64,000 nucleotides of DNA from Talpa occidentalis (taxonomy: Eukaryota > Chordata > Mammalia > Eulipotyphla > Talpidae): the NCBI RefSeq assembly GCF_014898055.3, contig NW_023604295.1:66675730-66739729 (forward strand). The letters are read 5' to 3'. Within the stretch, counting starts at the first letter, position 1. Every line of letters starts with the position of its first letter. The position numbers were made by a program, and so were the translations under genes. The notes beneath the pieces were generated by a model. It was not told the DNA's origin. It was given only the letters and a program-made list of their open reading frames with translations, and ran no database searches. Positions 11,461-23,590 of this stretch are shown piece after piece.

Positions 11461-11944
11461 TTAAAGTTGGTCGAAGGGACTTGTCAAGATTATAAATTCA
11501 GTTTACTTTGAAACTCCATTATTCTCAAGTTCGGGTCCTGGGCCTCATTACCAGTTCAACCTGCTCTCTGCGGATGAGGGCCCTGGATCAAGATTTTCTG
11601 GCTGTCACATGTGCTCTGAGTTGATAGCTCACATAATTGGTTGTATTAACTTCTTCCTTCAGTGCATCAATGGCACTTAAGAACAATCACCTCCACAGTT
11701 CACATAATTACCACTGTTCTTGCAAAAGTAACTATTTTGGGACAATGAAAAGTATAGGCCATGTAGCGATAACAGGGGATTCTAGTGACAAAGTGAGCAG
11801 GTGAAGCAGAGAGTTGTGCTCCAGCAAGTTATCACTACAAGTGTTGCACAGCAACCCCGATATAAAACAGGTTGCCTGACTGTGGGTCCTCACCCGCACG
11901 CTTAAAGGGGACTTAATAATGCTAAATTGCAGACACACACAGCA

Positions 11945-12320
11945 GGTTGATAAAAGGTTTATTTATAAGGGAAGGGGAAATGAATAACTCAGGGAGAAAA
12001 AGAGGGAGATAAGTTTGTAAATGCATCCTACCCGTTCCACTGACCTGGAATCCCAATGACCTGCTGAGCTGGCAAAAAAAAACCTAGCATTCCGGGTGGC
12101 CAAGAAGACAACTCCCAACCACATGGCCAGTGAAATACTCAAACAGAGAACATAGCTGCTTAACCTCACCCTCAGGTCCTTGCAACCTTCCCTTAGGTGA
12201 TGATGGGATTTATAGTTCCCAGTGTCTTGATGAAGTAGGGGTGGACTCCACAAAGCCTGTATGGAGTTTGCTCAGGACATCCTTTCCCCCTAACGCAAGT
12301 ACCTAGAGTTTAATCCCATT
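11945..12320 (-). mobile_element. Possible LTR on minus strand
   Basis: Plus-strand TTTATT at 11958-11963 gives AATAAA on the minus strand, and the body is GC-richer with ordered A/G-rich tracts. A 96-codon minus frame lies in it but has no recognisable family. LTR nature is inferred from composition and signals only. Confidence 0.35.
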
Positions 12321-12839
12321 GGAAATCTGAACCCTAAGTAGATGTCATCCCTCAGAGTTAACCCAGCAAACTGAGGCATTATACATCAGGTCATGCACTG
12401 CACATGATGTTTTGGTCAAAAATGGACTGCAACACAGCAGCCCCTAACTTTCTATTGCCTGTTTCTATCATAGCACTTTACTCAGGCAGATGGCTCTGAT
12501 AGCTTGTGTTTACTGCATTGATAGCATTATTTTCCCTTGTGCTTGATTTAATCATGGTCCCTAAGCACACAAAATCCATTGCTATTGTCACACTTGCCCA
12601 ACAAAGAAATCTCCTAATGATGCATTTCTCAGAATATACCCTAGTCATCAAGGGACCCAGCACTGTACACACTCAGTAGTGTTGTTCCAGCACAGCATTA
12701 ATTCCCTGGCAATTCCTGCTGTGCCTGCAATAAAGTGAAATCCAACCACCAGAGAAAAGCTTCTGACAATGAGATACAGATGCTAACAGCTGGAAGTCAG
12801 TCTGGTGAGTTCTACAATGGAAAGGTCCAAGTATATGGT

Positions 12840-13190
12840 CAGGCCACTGATAATGTCTAGCATACCATCCCACCATTGACGAACATCTGGGTAGTTTCTA
12901 GATTTTGGCTTGTATGATTAGTGCTATTAGGAACATTCTTGTACATGCCTTTGGTGAACACATGTATGTGTTTATGTTGGGTCTATCTAGATCAGGAATT
13001 ACTCGTCATAGATACACATATGTTCAGCATATTAGATACCATCAAACTCTTGGGATAGTTAAGGTGAATTGCCATTGTTCCAGGCTATTGGTTTCAATTG
13101 ATATTTTCCATCCTTTTTTCATTTGAGTCATTCTGTGGAATTTGATATTGTATGTATGTGTTCTATTTTTTCTGATTATTAACAAAATTG
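12840..13190 (-). mobile_element. Old L1 ORF2 fragment
   Basis: Antisense L1 landmarks in order: CCCACCATTGACGAACATCT, GGGTAGTTTCTAGATTTTGG, GAACATTCTTGTACATGCCT, TTGGTGAACACATGTATG, GTTGGGTCTATCTAG. Decayed; frames are not usable. Confidence 0.65.
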
Positions 13191-14121
13191 TGTATCTTTT
13201 TATTCAAAAATCATACATTGTCTCATTGTAAAGTGACTGTTCAAATATGTCATTTCTTATTTAAATAACACTTTGCAATAAGTCTAATTTTTGTTTCTTT
13301 TATCATTCATTCACATTTTTGATGTTTTTGAAATCTATCAATGTTTTAATAATATGTTTATTTATTTGATCCAATATTATGATATACCATACAATATTTA
13401 TCTATATCCCTAGAGATAGGTACCAATTTGCCTTCCAATTTTTTCTTCTCCCATGAAAACACTGTGATGGTTTCTTTCGACCAGTATAAACTTCATTTTG
13501 GATTATATACAAGAATAGCGACATCTTTACTGTAGGCCAATAGCAACTAAAATTCAAAACATGTTGCAAGATGGAGAGAAACAATTAACATTCTCCACAA
13601 AGCTCCTGAGTATTCCTCTTTTTCTCTTATCCTAGCCAGCTCTTTCCATTTTCCAATTTTGTCATTGTTGCTTCAATTACCTTTTTTCTGATTTCTAGTA
13701 AAATTGATCATTTTTCTGTATATTTATTAAAGGTAAGACTCACAGTAGGCATAATGCATATACATGTCTGAAGCTGGTTTCTTAGGGAAACTCTTGGGTA
13801 GAAATTGATTATTTACAGTCTCCTGAGCCCTCATTATCCCATTTTCCTAGTATAGCTAGACCTGACATAGCCGGACACATTATAGTTACTGTTCCAGGAA
13901 AGTTATTCCATTCACCTTTTTCTTTACAAGTTTACTGGGAAGTTGGGAGAGACAAGAAACATCCAGTTAACTGTGCAATATTGGGTATTGGCTTTCCACT
14001 CTTGGGGATGCCCTTTCAAATGAGAGGAATATTCTGTTTGCCTGCATTTTCTATAGGACTCTTGCATTAAGGCAGCTTATTGCTAGGCTAACTGAATGAG
14101 GATCTTCTGGGTCATCTAACT
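13191..14121. other. AT-rich DNA, nothing recognised
   Basis: No coding or repeat family recognised. Confidence 0.45.
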
Positions 14122-14204
14122 GTCCATCCATCCATGCATCCATCCATCCCATGCATCCATCCATCCCATCTGTCCATCCATCCATCCATCCACCCACCCA
14201 TCCA
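14122..14204 (+). repeat. (CATC)n microsatellite
   Basis: Interrupted tetranucleotide array of CATC/CCAT units with CATCCCATG interruptions. Confidence 0.9.
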
Positions 14205-14206
14205 AC

Positions 14207-15570
14207 AAAGGCCCTGCATGTTCTAAGTCACCTAAGGTCCCTAAGAGGAGAAATGATACCACACAATTCTAAACATCAGGAAATTGTCTCTTCAGTAAAA
14301 CTTCTAACTTCTCGGAAAAATGAATGAGAAGATTTGAGAAGTACAGTGGAGAAGTATGTTCAAGAAGTTTAGAATCTGAAAAAAAAAAAAAGTAAAATTG
14401 TCATTAGAAGGATATGTGAAGAGTATCTAAAACACTTGACTATATCCCCCAAGCTGAAAATATAAGAAAAAAAAATCTGGGATCAAATTAAAGGGTAACT
14501 TGGTGTCATTTTTTAGAAGTTTCATTACGTGAAAGCCCATATGTCCTATTTTAGCACAGGAATGCTGCTGACAGTGCAAGAAACCCATGTGTATATTGTG
14601 ATCTGATCCTCCCAACTCCTGGTTCTTGGGTCATCATAAAAGATTATATGGTTCTCTCCAGAGTGCAAAAATATAAAAGTAGAGTTCCTACTTCATAGAT
14701 AAATAAGTCCTAGGGGACAAAAAGTGTTCTACTAACAGTTTATTTTGAGTTGAAGTTATGTACCCAAATTAGTATTGATTGCCTCCTGCTGTGGGCATAT
14801 AGCTTTTCTGTTCTCTAAGACTGGCAAAATTTGGTTGCATTAACAAGATGGAGAAAATGACAACCAAGACTTTTCAGCAAGTCCTGCTACATGGAGCGGT
14901 TACAGTTTCCTAAGAGCCAAGATATAGGAAAATATATAATATTCTATGATGGAAGGAATGAGGAGAGATCTACAGAATTTGTGTGATTGATAGAAATATC
15001 TATGAGGAGGCAAGAGGATAAAAAGGCTGTGACAGTCTTTAAGGAGGAGCAATTGTCAGTGGGAATTGTTCAAGAAATGGGTTGCAATTCCTATTTTTGC
15101 AAATGGTTGCAGGAACCATTTGAAACAACACTATGAGCCAGAGGCTGAGGCAGTTTTAGGTGATTGCTGGGGCTATAAAAGGAAAGGAAAAAGATAATTT
15201 CCACCTGCTGACCACATCCAGTATCCCTAGAGCAGACATGTTCATGCAGGAACTGTAGCTTTGGGAAACTCTAATGCCCATCTTTCCTCTGCAAACATAT
15301 ATTCTACATTCATCCAACACTCACCATTCTGCCTCCAATCATGATCTCTGAAGAAAAGTATGGACCCCTGCAATGAGAAGAAAATTTGTGGCAAAAGCAT
15401 GAAAAATGTAGCACTATCCCTCACTTTCAGAGAGGTCGAATCATAACCCCCCAGGGAATCTATGGTGTGATCCTGAGAGCAAAAGGATGCAAAAATTATT
15501 TATATTATGTCCATTAGGTATTGTCAACCCATACAATGCAAATCCCCATCTATTTAGCTGGAGGTCAAGG
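14207..15570. other. No recognised features
   Basis: Contains GGCTATAAAAGG at about 15172 and A-rich tracts, but no gene or repeat family that I can support. Confidence 0.45.
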
Positions 15571-16181
15571 TGTAACAGGGTGGTGCCCAGGAAAGGGGAT
15601 GTTCAGGGTTCCCTGCCCCACCCAAATGGAGGATGGAGCTAAGCAGGGAGAGATAGAAGATGCAGAAGAGACTGAGGAAGGAAGAAAGCAGGATGGAGAT
15701 CCAGAAGGAGACCTGGAGGAGGCGGATGGACCCTAGAGACATGTGAAAAAACTGCGCTTGTCTTTTGGTCGTGGACGGGGTGACACAGATGTGGGTGAGA
15801 GACCCGAGGGGAGGTGACAATGGCGGCTTTTATCTTGATTTTGATTTTGTTCTTTTCCTTCTGGGCTTGTCTGGTTCTTTCTGACCCTTTTCTGTGGGTC
15901 CCCACTGGAAGATGCTTTAGACTTGTGGCAGGCTTTGGGGCCTTGCTCTGGGCCAATCCTGCTTCGGTGGACATTTACCCATGAGGGGACGGGACGGGTA
16001 ACTTTGGGTGCTTGATTTAGAAACTATATTCTTTGCCTTTCCTGTATTGTTTCCTAGTTGTATTAAAGTTCCTTCCCATTAAAGCCTCATATGTTTTGTG
16101 TTGATGCAGCGGATGGCAGAACCCATTTAGAATAGGCAGTTTTGTGGGGTCTGGGGTGCCCCCTCTCCCTGCCCTGTAATA
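15571..16181 (+). mobile_element. Endogenous retroviral 5' LTR
   Basis: Starts TGTAACAGGG and ends TAATA just before a recognisable primer binding site. Near its end are ATTAAA (16078-16083) and the 3' segment ATGTTTTGTGTTGATGCAGC to CTGCCCTGTAATA, which recurs as the 97-bp insert at 57259-57355 with roughly ten differences in 90 bp. The 5' limit is set by a TG and by partial agreement with the inverted end TAACA, so it could be off. Open frames inside are short and not viral genes. Confidence 0.65.
16078..16083 (+). promoter_or_regulatory. Polyadenylation signal in LTR
   Basis: ATTAAA about 100 bp before the LTR end, where an R-region signal is expected. Confidence 0.5.
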
Positions 16182-16185
16182 GACT

Positions 16186-16199
16186 TGGTGCCCAACATG
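16186..16199 (+). other. Decayed tRNA-Lys(1,2)-type primer binding site
   Basis: TGGTGCCCAACATG lies four bases after the LTR end. The retroviral Lys-1,2 site starts TGGCGCCCAACGTG; the two differences are C-to-T and G-to-A at CpG sites, the usual decay of methylated CpG. This identifies the preceding sequence as a 5' LTR. Only about 115 bp of leader follows before the MICOS10 composite, and no gag is seen. Confidence 0.7.
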
Positions 16200-16584
16200 A
16201 TTTAGGACAGAGCCTAAAATATAAATAAAGGAGGAAGAACAGTGCTGTCGAAATACAGGATGACTTGAGTCCCTATAGCTCACACAGAAATGTGGTACTC
16301 TGAAGCATTACATTTAAAAAGGGAGAGAGCATATTTTTTTTTCAGAATTTTTTTTTAATTTCTTTTTAATTTATTTCTTTAAGACCACCTCCTTGCAGTT
16401 TCCAGAGAGAAAATACAAAACAAGAAACAGACTTGGTTTCAAATACATAAACAGTGTGCTGGAGCTGAAAGTATTACTGATAACATTGTTACAGAAGAAA
16501 GTCAGCTTACTCCAGGGCACTTCAGTATTCCTGAGGAATAAACATGATTTCTCTTTCCACCCACTGGGATGTCTTGGGTGTCAC

Positions 16585-16821
16585 TCACTGCTCCTGCTCT
16601 TTGACATATTTTCCATGTAGAAGATACGGAGCCTGGAAGTCGTGCTGGCAGTTGGAGTAGGCCATCCCCAGTCCCATGCCAGAACCGAAGGCTAATGGCC
16701 ACATTCTTCTTTTAAAGAAGGTAAGGGAGGAAGTAAGTCCTAATCCAAATCCAGTACTTATCTTCACGAGCGTGTCTGCCGTGCATCGGTCCCACTTCCT
16801 GCCGAGGTCAGACTTCGACAT
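16585..16821 (-). CDS. MICOS10: Intronless MICOS10 (MIC10/MINOS1) retrocopy, frame intact
   Basis: The product is 78 residues, the usual MIC10 length, from ATG at 16821 to TGA at 16585. MIC10 is a small inner-mitochondrial-membrane subunit of the MICOS complex; it oligomerises through glycine-rich membrane hairpins to bend crista junctions. Visible here: N-terminal LGRKWDRC, first membrane segment with STGFGLG, the positive loop FKRRMW, second segment GSGMGLGMA, and C-terminal [10 protein letters not shown]. The first glycine of the first GxGxGxG motif appears replaced by Ser, and polar residues (LTSS) enter the first membrane segment, while the C-terminal half looks unchanged against my memory of MIC10. 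The gene normally has introns; this copy has none, plus an A-tail and TSD, so it is a retrocopy. Whether it is expressed is unknown; it could be a processed pseudogene that has not yet gained a stop. Confidence 0.88.
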   Translation of the reverse strand: MSKSDLGRKWDRCTADTLVKISTGFGLGLTSSLTFFKRRMWPLAFGSGMGLGMAYSNCQHDFQAPYLLHGKYVKEQEQ

Positions 16822-16855
16822 GTTCCCCACCCGCAGCTCCAGCTTTCCTTTACGC

Positions 16856-17132
16856 TTATTATTTTTTTAAAGATTTATTTATTTATGCATACAAGAGCTG
16901 GGGTACAGGCCAGAGATGTCGGGGGTGAGAGGATTCACCAGAGACAGAGTGGGGAACAGAACAGGCAGACTGACCGAAGTATACTGCTGAGGGGAGCAGC
17001 GGGCGAGGCAGCAGAGGTCTGGTGCACCATGCAAGTTGCTCCCTGGCCGTCCGGGGATCGAACTCATGCTGCAGAGGCTGTGGATTGCTTCATAGTGTGG
17101 TGCTTAACCCCTTGAGTCACCAGGGAGGCCCC
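16856..17132 (-). mobile_element. SINE (older subfamily), 5' part of the chimeric insert
   Basis: Minus-strand SINE complete to its head (GGGGCCTCCCTGG at the right edge), with B-box-like GAGTTCGATCCCC. Its A-rich 3' tail runs directly into the MICOS10 leader near 16856. It lies upstream of the MICOS10 frame in the same direction. Confidence 0.9.
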
Positions 17133-17147
17133 AAAAAGGGAGATATC

Positions 17148-20100
17148 TTTATGAACCAAAAGGAGAAATATCTAAGATGGGCTCACTGGCTAGGTAAAAT
17201 GTAGAGTAGGTGTTGTACATTTGATTTGTGTTAAATATACAAAACTCTTCATCTTGTGCTAGAGATATGAGAACCCTGATTGATCACATAGACTTCCTTT
17301 CTCCATTCCCCCTGCCTGACACATAGGGTTTAGGAGCTTCACCTTGGCAGAAAATCCTTGCAGATATAACAATGCTCAATTGTTTAATAAGAGCTCAGTC
17401 ACTCAAGGACAACTGAGATGGATATCCCTGTAGAAGCCTTTGCAAGCGAGGCTATCATAGATCATCTCTGAGAGGGTCATCCCATTGCTCAGTGGTATTT
17501 ACTCTCCAGGCCTGGTTGTGACATGAATCACCAAATACCAAACTGGGAAGCCCAGAACAGTGACAGACATAAATAGGACTCCCTAGATAAATTTGATCAT
17601 TTTGGAAAATTTCAGAACTGGGCAAATATCATTATTCTGATGTTTGCTAATACGTGTTCTATCGGTGACAGGGAGAACAGAGCCCCCTATTCCACAATTG
17701 GGTCTGTGGTAATCGGGCCCAATTTTTGTCCCCTTTATGGAATCAAGGGCATCTTCCAACTGCAAGTTTGTGCAGATGCAGTTGGTGTTTGCTTGGTTTG
17801 TTTTATGCTGTGCTCTTACAGCCGTCAAGAGGGAGTAGGAGCACCAGACAGTGTGTTTAGCACACCTTGCTTTCCATTGAAGGTATGGTTTTAATAGAAA
17901 AAAAAAAAATAGCCTCTTCTCAGAAGTCAGGTAACTTGCGGAGTTTGGACACTGGAGGCTTTATTATTGGAGGATTTGTAGTCTTTTCTCTAGCTCAATC
18001 TAACTCATTGATTGACTGCTTGGAAGAACCATGGCAATTCTAGGGGCCAAATAGGTCTGTCTCCCCTTAGTTATTAAGTTGTCTGCTTCTTTGAGTTCCT
18101 ATTTATATACTTTGTTCTTTTTCCTCTCGGTTTTCCTATTGAAGAGTAATGTACCTGTTTCAGAGACTGTCTGGATCCAAATCACAGCTCCACCAATTAA
18201 CAAACAAAGGGATTTTGAACAAGTTATTCAAATGCTTAGCTTCTTAAATTAAATAATTAAAAAGTGAATTTTTTTCATCTATAAGTTTATTATGATTAAA
18301 TGAATTAATATTTTAACTACTTCAAAAAATCTGGAACAATCATGGTTTTTATTAGATGAATAAATTGCCTTTTCTTCTCTATTTCTTGCTGATTCAAAGA
18401 AAAGTATACTACAGATATTAATCTGGTATAAAGATATTAATCCTTTATATTGATGTGTATCATATATATATATATGCAAATACAAAGAAATTTATGTTAT
18501 CTAATCAAATCTCCCTAATTTTTCTTTATGATTTTGGCATCGGCTTAAGAAGTTTTCACTGCCTTAAACTTACCACTATCATATACCAACTTCACATTTA
18601 TAGTAGGGTCTATTTCTGAACTATTGTTATATTAATCAATTTATCTTTATTTGTATGAATATGATCTTGTTTTCATTATTGTAGCCTTATAATATATACT
18701 AAAATATTGGCAATGGGAGAAAATCTCAATATTTTGCTCTAATTTTGAAAAAAATCACCTTACTAATTGACAATTTTTTCTTTATTGACTCGATATATCA
18801 AGAAATTCCTAAAATCCTGCTGGCATTTTGTACTAAACTTGCTGCAAATTTATTTCTAAATATTAATGGAATTTACATCTTTATAATATTAATTCATTCC
18901 ACCCAGGAATGTATGGTTAGCTTCTAGGACATAATGATTTATATACTTAATTGTCATTTTAGCCACACTTAAATGTTCTTCATTAATAGAAGAGTTCATC
19001 ATTATTTTAGATTGTTACTTTAGATTTCTCACATCAAGTCCAAAAAGAAAGGGAAGAATGTTATTGCAAGATCTCACTAAGATTGTGAACATTGCACTTT
19101 TTTCTATTTATGCTTACGAGTAAACAATATCTTTATCACTGCACATAAACTCACAACTGCTTTGCAACACCTGTAGATGGTTGCCTGAGAAGTTTACTCA
19201 TTTGAGAGTCCCTTGGCACTCTATTTCCATATGCAATGATATATTGGCCGTGCTATAATGCAAAGGTTTTAAACCAAAATCCTACTTGGCCTCTTAGAAA
19301 AATATAGTTGTATCCTATTGTAATACTATTTTGAACTGACAGATACTGGTTTTATCTAGCCTAACCATGGATAGTCATTTCGTGATTGATGTAGATAAAT
19401 ACTTTCAAATGTGCCTTATGAAGAAAGAGTGTAATATTGTCACTAAAATGCTTCTATCTGAAAAATCTACAAGTAAAGTTTACATTGGTCGAAATGAGAG
19501 AAAAGCTGAGCATGGTTAATTCTAAAAGAAATGACATTTACAATTAGGTCTTGCATAGTACTTGGCAACGCTTCTGTCATTTTAAGAAACCTAAACTTTC
19601 TTTCAATGTTTGGTGTCTCTCTACAAAGGATTGAGTTGCAAACTTAGAAAATTTCCATGTGGAAATTATGTGATCTACAAAGCCTAATCATCACTACCTG
19701 ACCAGCCACTGATAATTATTCACATAATGGAAAGTAATCAGAATTATTTCAAGGTTGGGAATCAGGAACTTGAACACCACGAGCAGTAATTTGCTGTGAT
19801 ATTACACAGCTAATGATTTGCTTTTTTTCTGACAATAACCTATTCTCACACTTATTATGTGCAAATTTTCAAGGAAAGATAGAGAAAATAATCATGAATA
19901 AAACACATTCTAAAAATTAATGGAGTTTTCAGGGCAGAGGGGCAGGTACATAAATCAATAACCAGGATAAAGTATGTAAAGTTGTTTATAATATTAATTT
20001 GGTAAATCTATGAGATTACAGAGAAAGAAACACCCTATTTAGTGAGAAAAGGGGGATCAGCAGTCTGGGAATCAATATTTCTCAGATATAATATGAGGGC

Positions 20101-22182
20101 TGAATCTTTAGAGATGAATATGAGTTCAGAATGCAGAAAAAGAATGGTGAAAAGTTTTACTGCATTTATCTTTTTTTTAAAACAACTTTTACTTCTTTAA
20201 GAAAAATAATAGCTTATGGGAAAAAAAGCTAAAAAAAATTTGGAAAACAATAAATAAAAATAAATATTTTGTTTTGTTTCCTTTCTGGTCTTGGAGCTTT
20301 ATAGTTAGTGTTTAAAGATGAAACATGATGTAAAAAACGTTGATTAGACTTTCTGCTATTTGCCAAGCATTGTTCTATGCATAAAAAATCAAGTGATCAT
20401 AAGATATCCTAGAGAATTTGGATATTTTTACCTCTGTCTAATTGTTGAGTTTCCAACACAGGGAGAACAAAAGGATCTTTCGTGGTCTTGTTTTTTGACA
20501 AGGGTTTTCTCTCACTTCTGTGTTCCATTCAAAAATTGTACACTATTGATTATAGAGCTCTTATGTGATCCTCAGGATTGCTTTATTCCATTGAAAAACC
20601 ATCTTTTAGTTTGTATACTTATTACAGCACTGCAGGAGTCTTCATGGGTGCAATTATCCATGCATTGTTATAGAGAAAATGCCGCAAGGGGGGAAATAAC
20701 TACATAAAACAACTGAGCCAGATGGATATTTGAAAATAAAACACTTTAAGATATATGTAGTTTTTTGTGGTTAACAACTGTTCACCAGAAAAAAAAACAA
20801 TATAAATAAACCTTTGCGATTCTTATAGCCTAAGGTGGTTTTGTTGGTGGTGGTGTTCTTTTCAGTCCTCATTTGCATCTCTTTACTTACTTTCAAAGGA
20901 AAGAGCCAACAAATATTTTCCTGTTGCCTTAGTGGTTAAAGGGAAAAATAGTTTATCATTTCCTAGAGCAATGCCAGATGACAGAATAGAGTCAATCCCC
21001 AGGAGTCTATGGGAAAATTACCAGTTACAGAAAAATAGTAAATACCACATTTGAGACACTGTGACCTGCGAGGTTTAAAATTAGAACTTAAATTGACCAT
21101 GACCTTACAGGATCTACTACTATCTTTGGAACAATGAGGAGGAAAAGTATCGAAGTCTCCAGGTGGAGAGAGCAAGAGCAAGGTTTCATTTCTTTAAAAA
21201 CCAAGAGAAAGTAGAGCTTCAAAATCCCAAAGGACCACACGCATGCAGAATCTGGTAACATTAAGACTGAAATAATAGTAAAGATATCTTTCAGTCTCAT
21301 ACTTTCTCCCAAGATTGTGTCTCACCCCAAATGACCTCACAGATCACGAATGGAAATGAATTGACATTGTTTTGTTCAATATGACTTTGAGGACACTGTT
21401 TCTAGTGTTAAAATCTTAGTATCTTGTATCTTGTTCATAGTATCTTGTTCATAGTATTTGCAAAGAATGACATAAATGCAAATGCTAAGGTAAGTATGTC
21501 AGGTACAGTGTCAGCTTCTCATTATTCATTGTTTTGAAGGCTTGGTCATAGTAACTAAACTTCTACATATCACTTTACTTCACCCTAAAGGGAAGTAAAA
21601 ATAGCCCCTTACTCAAAGTGAAGTGAAGGTGCAGTGGAGGGTTCAGCCCTGAATCTGGCCTGTAGAAAGAATGCACTATTAATGCTTATGAATAGTCATA
21701 GTACTATGATCAATAAATCAAATGACTGCCAAATTCCACATTTTAGCAGTAAGGATAATGGGATGAAAATTTGTTAATAATAAAAATCACTATTTAGGCT
21801 TTAAGTGAAATTCCTCTTCTTTCTTTGTGGTCTTTGGAGAGCAAATTATTTGATATTTTAAGTTATTACATGATATGCTTAATAAAACTATCAATAATTA
21901 ATAAGCTTTCAAAATTTACTACTTTTGAGTGGGCCACCGTTTAATCTTTTTGGGGCCACCTGATGTGTCTGGCTTATTTCTGGTTCTTAGTAATTATTGT
22001 CAGCGAGATCGATAGACTATGGTTGCTAAACCATTCACATCAGACAGTAAATCCACAGTACCTGATACAGATTGATGGATGAAAAAATGTTTCTTTGAAG
22101 CCCCTTAGAACATAGGAATGTAGACTGGTCTAGCATCTGGGGAAAACAATAAGGAGGTTTCTCGAAATACTGATAATATATT
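17148..22182. other. About 5 kb without recognised genes
   Basis: Mostly AT-rich single-copy-looking DNA. The part at 17280-17890 is less AT-rich and may be an old decayed repeat, but I cannot name it. An (AT)n run lies near 18463-18474, and a short direct repeat AGTATCTTGTTCAT near 21430-21457. Open frames up to about 115 codons are unrecognisable. Confidence 0.4.
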
Positions 22183-22341
22183 GGGTCTCCCTGGTGGCAC
22201 AAGGAGTTAAGTCTCAGTGATTTGAAAGTATCGGCAGCCACTGCAGCATGAATTCGATCCCCGGCCAGGGAGCTACCCACATAAGGCACAGCAGACCCCT
22301 CCTGTATTGCTTGCTGCTCCCCTCAGCAGTGTATTTCAGTC
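22183..22341 (+). mobile_element. Truncated tRNA-derived SINE
   Basis: Head GGGTCTCCCTGGTGGCACAA, B-box AATTCGATCCCCGG, body to CAGCAGTGTATTTCAGTC, then directly CAATAAAATAACA. The 3' third is missing. No clear TSD. Confidence 0.8.
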
Positions 22342-22746
22342 AATAAAATAACATGATATTTTCAACTACTCACCTCAATGACAGTGACATAATTTGACAA
22401 ATTTGACATTTCTTTCAGAATTTAATGCTAAGATAATCATGTTTACTCAGGTTTAAACTTGAGTAAACTTGTTTACTCTTTATCAGAAATAAATTGATAT
22501 CTATTATATAGCACAGTTTACATTCAGCTGGTGGGAAACTCAGAGAAAAGGTTTATACTAAATCATGGCAACAATCAAATAGCAATATTTGGAATATGTT
22601 ATTTGGTATTATCTGTAGAAAAAGATAGATTGATAGATAGACCCAGTGCCAAATAATATATTAGGTAATTAATGCATTTTAATGTGTCTTTGGACTGGTA
22701 AATATCTGTGAAAAATACGTTGTTGCTTTTATAAGTAGGTGCTTTA

Positions 22747-23026
22747 TTTTTTTTTTAAGATTTATTTATTTATTTATACAAGCACGGGGTACAGTCAGAG
22801 GCACAGGAGGGTGAGAGAATTCACCAGAGCCAGAGCGGGAAGCAGAACAGGCAGAAGGACCGAAGTACACTGCTGAGGGGGGCAGTGGGCGGCAGGAGAG
22901 GTCTGTGCGCCATGTGGGACCCTCCTCTGGTGGCGGGGGAGCAGCCGGGGATTGAACCGGTGCGCTGCAAAGGCTGCGGGCAGCTTCGCAACCCAGCGCT
23001 CAACCGCTGCACCACCGGGGAGGCAC
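22747..23026 (-). mobile_element. Young tRNA-derived SINE, full length
   Basis: Minus-strand copy of the CpG-rich subfamily with AAATAAATAAATAAATCTTA-type tail and intact head. Perfect 17-bp TSD TATAAGTAGGTGCTTTA at 22730-22746 and 23027-23043. A-box and B-box regions are readable. Confidence 0.93.
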
Positions 23027-23590
23027 TATAAGTAGGTGCTTTAATTTGTATAAAAAGTGTATTACAGAACTCATCTTCTCCCTACCTTTTTGTTATGCAT
23101 GAAGTTCTAAGCTCTATCATTGTTGATATTTTATACACCTCATTGATTGCTTCTAACTGCTGCATAGTACAAAATATTAAGCAGCCTCCACATTCTGCTT
23201 ACCCTTTAGCCTTCCAGGCAGCCTCTAGTGCTGTGCACTCACAAAAAAATGATGAATAGCCTCGTGTACTTCCCTCCATGCACCTGCATGTGAGGGTCTC
23301 AGAGATATGCATCCACAAGCACAGACCTGCGTAGCAGCGATCTGAGATCTTAACACTTTCTTGTTCCCTTTCCCATTAGTCTTTTATTTCCTATTATATT
23401 TTCATTTATTGGGCTTTTATGTGACTTTTATTTCTATGAGCCAGAGATTATTTTGCTCAATGCATGATATCCAGCTCTTCAAATTGTGCCTGGCATACAG
23501 TAGTGGCACACAAGAACAGTTGTTAAATTTACAATTGAATTTTTTATAACCTACAGCAGTGCTTAGTTCCAAACAAAATTTTCAACTTCT

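Larger units (their letters stand above)
16316..17147 (-). mobile_element. Chimeric retro-insert: SINE joined to MICOS10 mRNA copy
   Basis: Reading the minus strand: a full-length SINE (17132 to about 16856), then a short GC-rich leader, the MICOS10 coding region, a 3'UTR and an A-tail (T9 at 16334-16342, further T-rich tract to about 16380). The block is flanked by AAAAAGGGAGAGAGC (16316-16330) and AAAAAGGGAGATATC (17133-17147), 13 of 15 identical, one on each outer edge. The SINE has no separate duplication of its own. The simplest reading is one insertion made by template switching from the mRNA to a SINE RNA. A later SINE landing exactly at the 5' edge is the alternative. Confidence 0.7.

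Noticed and set aside
15172..15180. TATAAAAGG as a promoter
   Set aside because: Isolated motif with no LTR or gene structure around it.
15521..15974. Frames of 71-111 codons on both strands
   Set aside because: They fall in the LTR at 15571-16181 and do not correspond to retroviral genes.
16316..17147. Functional MICOS10 gene itself
   Set aside because: Intronless, with an A-tail and TSD; the parental gene is multi-exon.
20360..20707. 115-codon plus-strand frame
   Set aside because: Composition is typical of chance frames and no family is recognisable.
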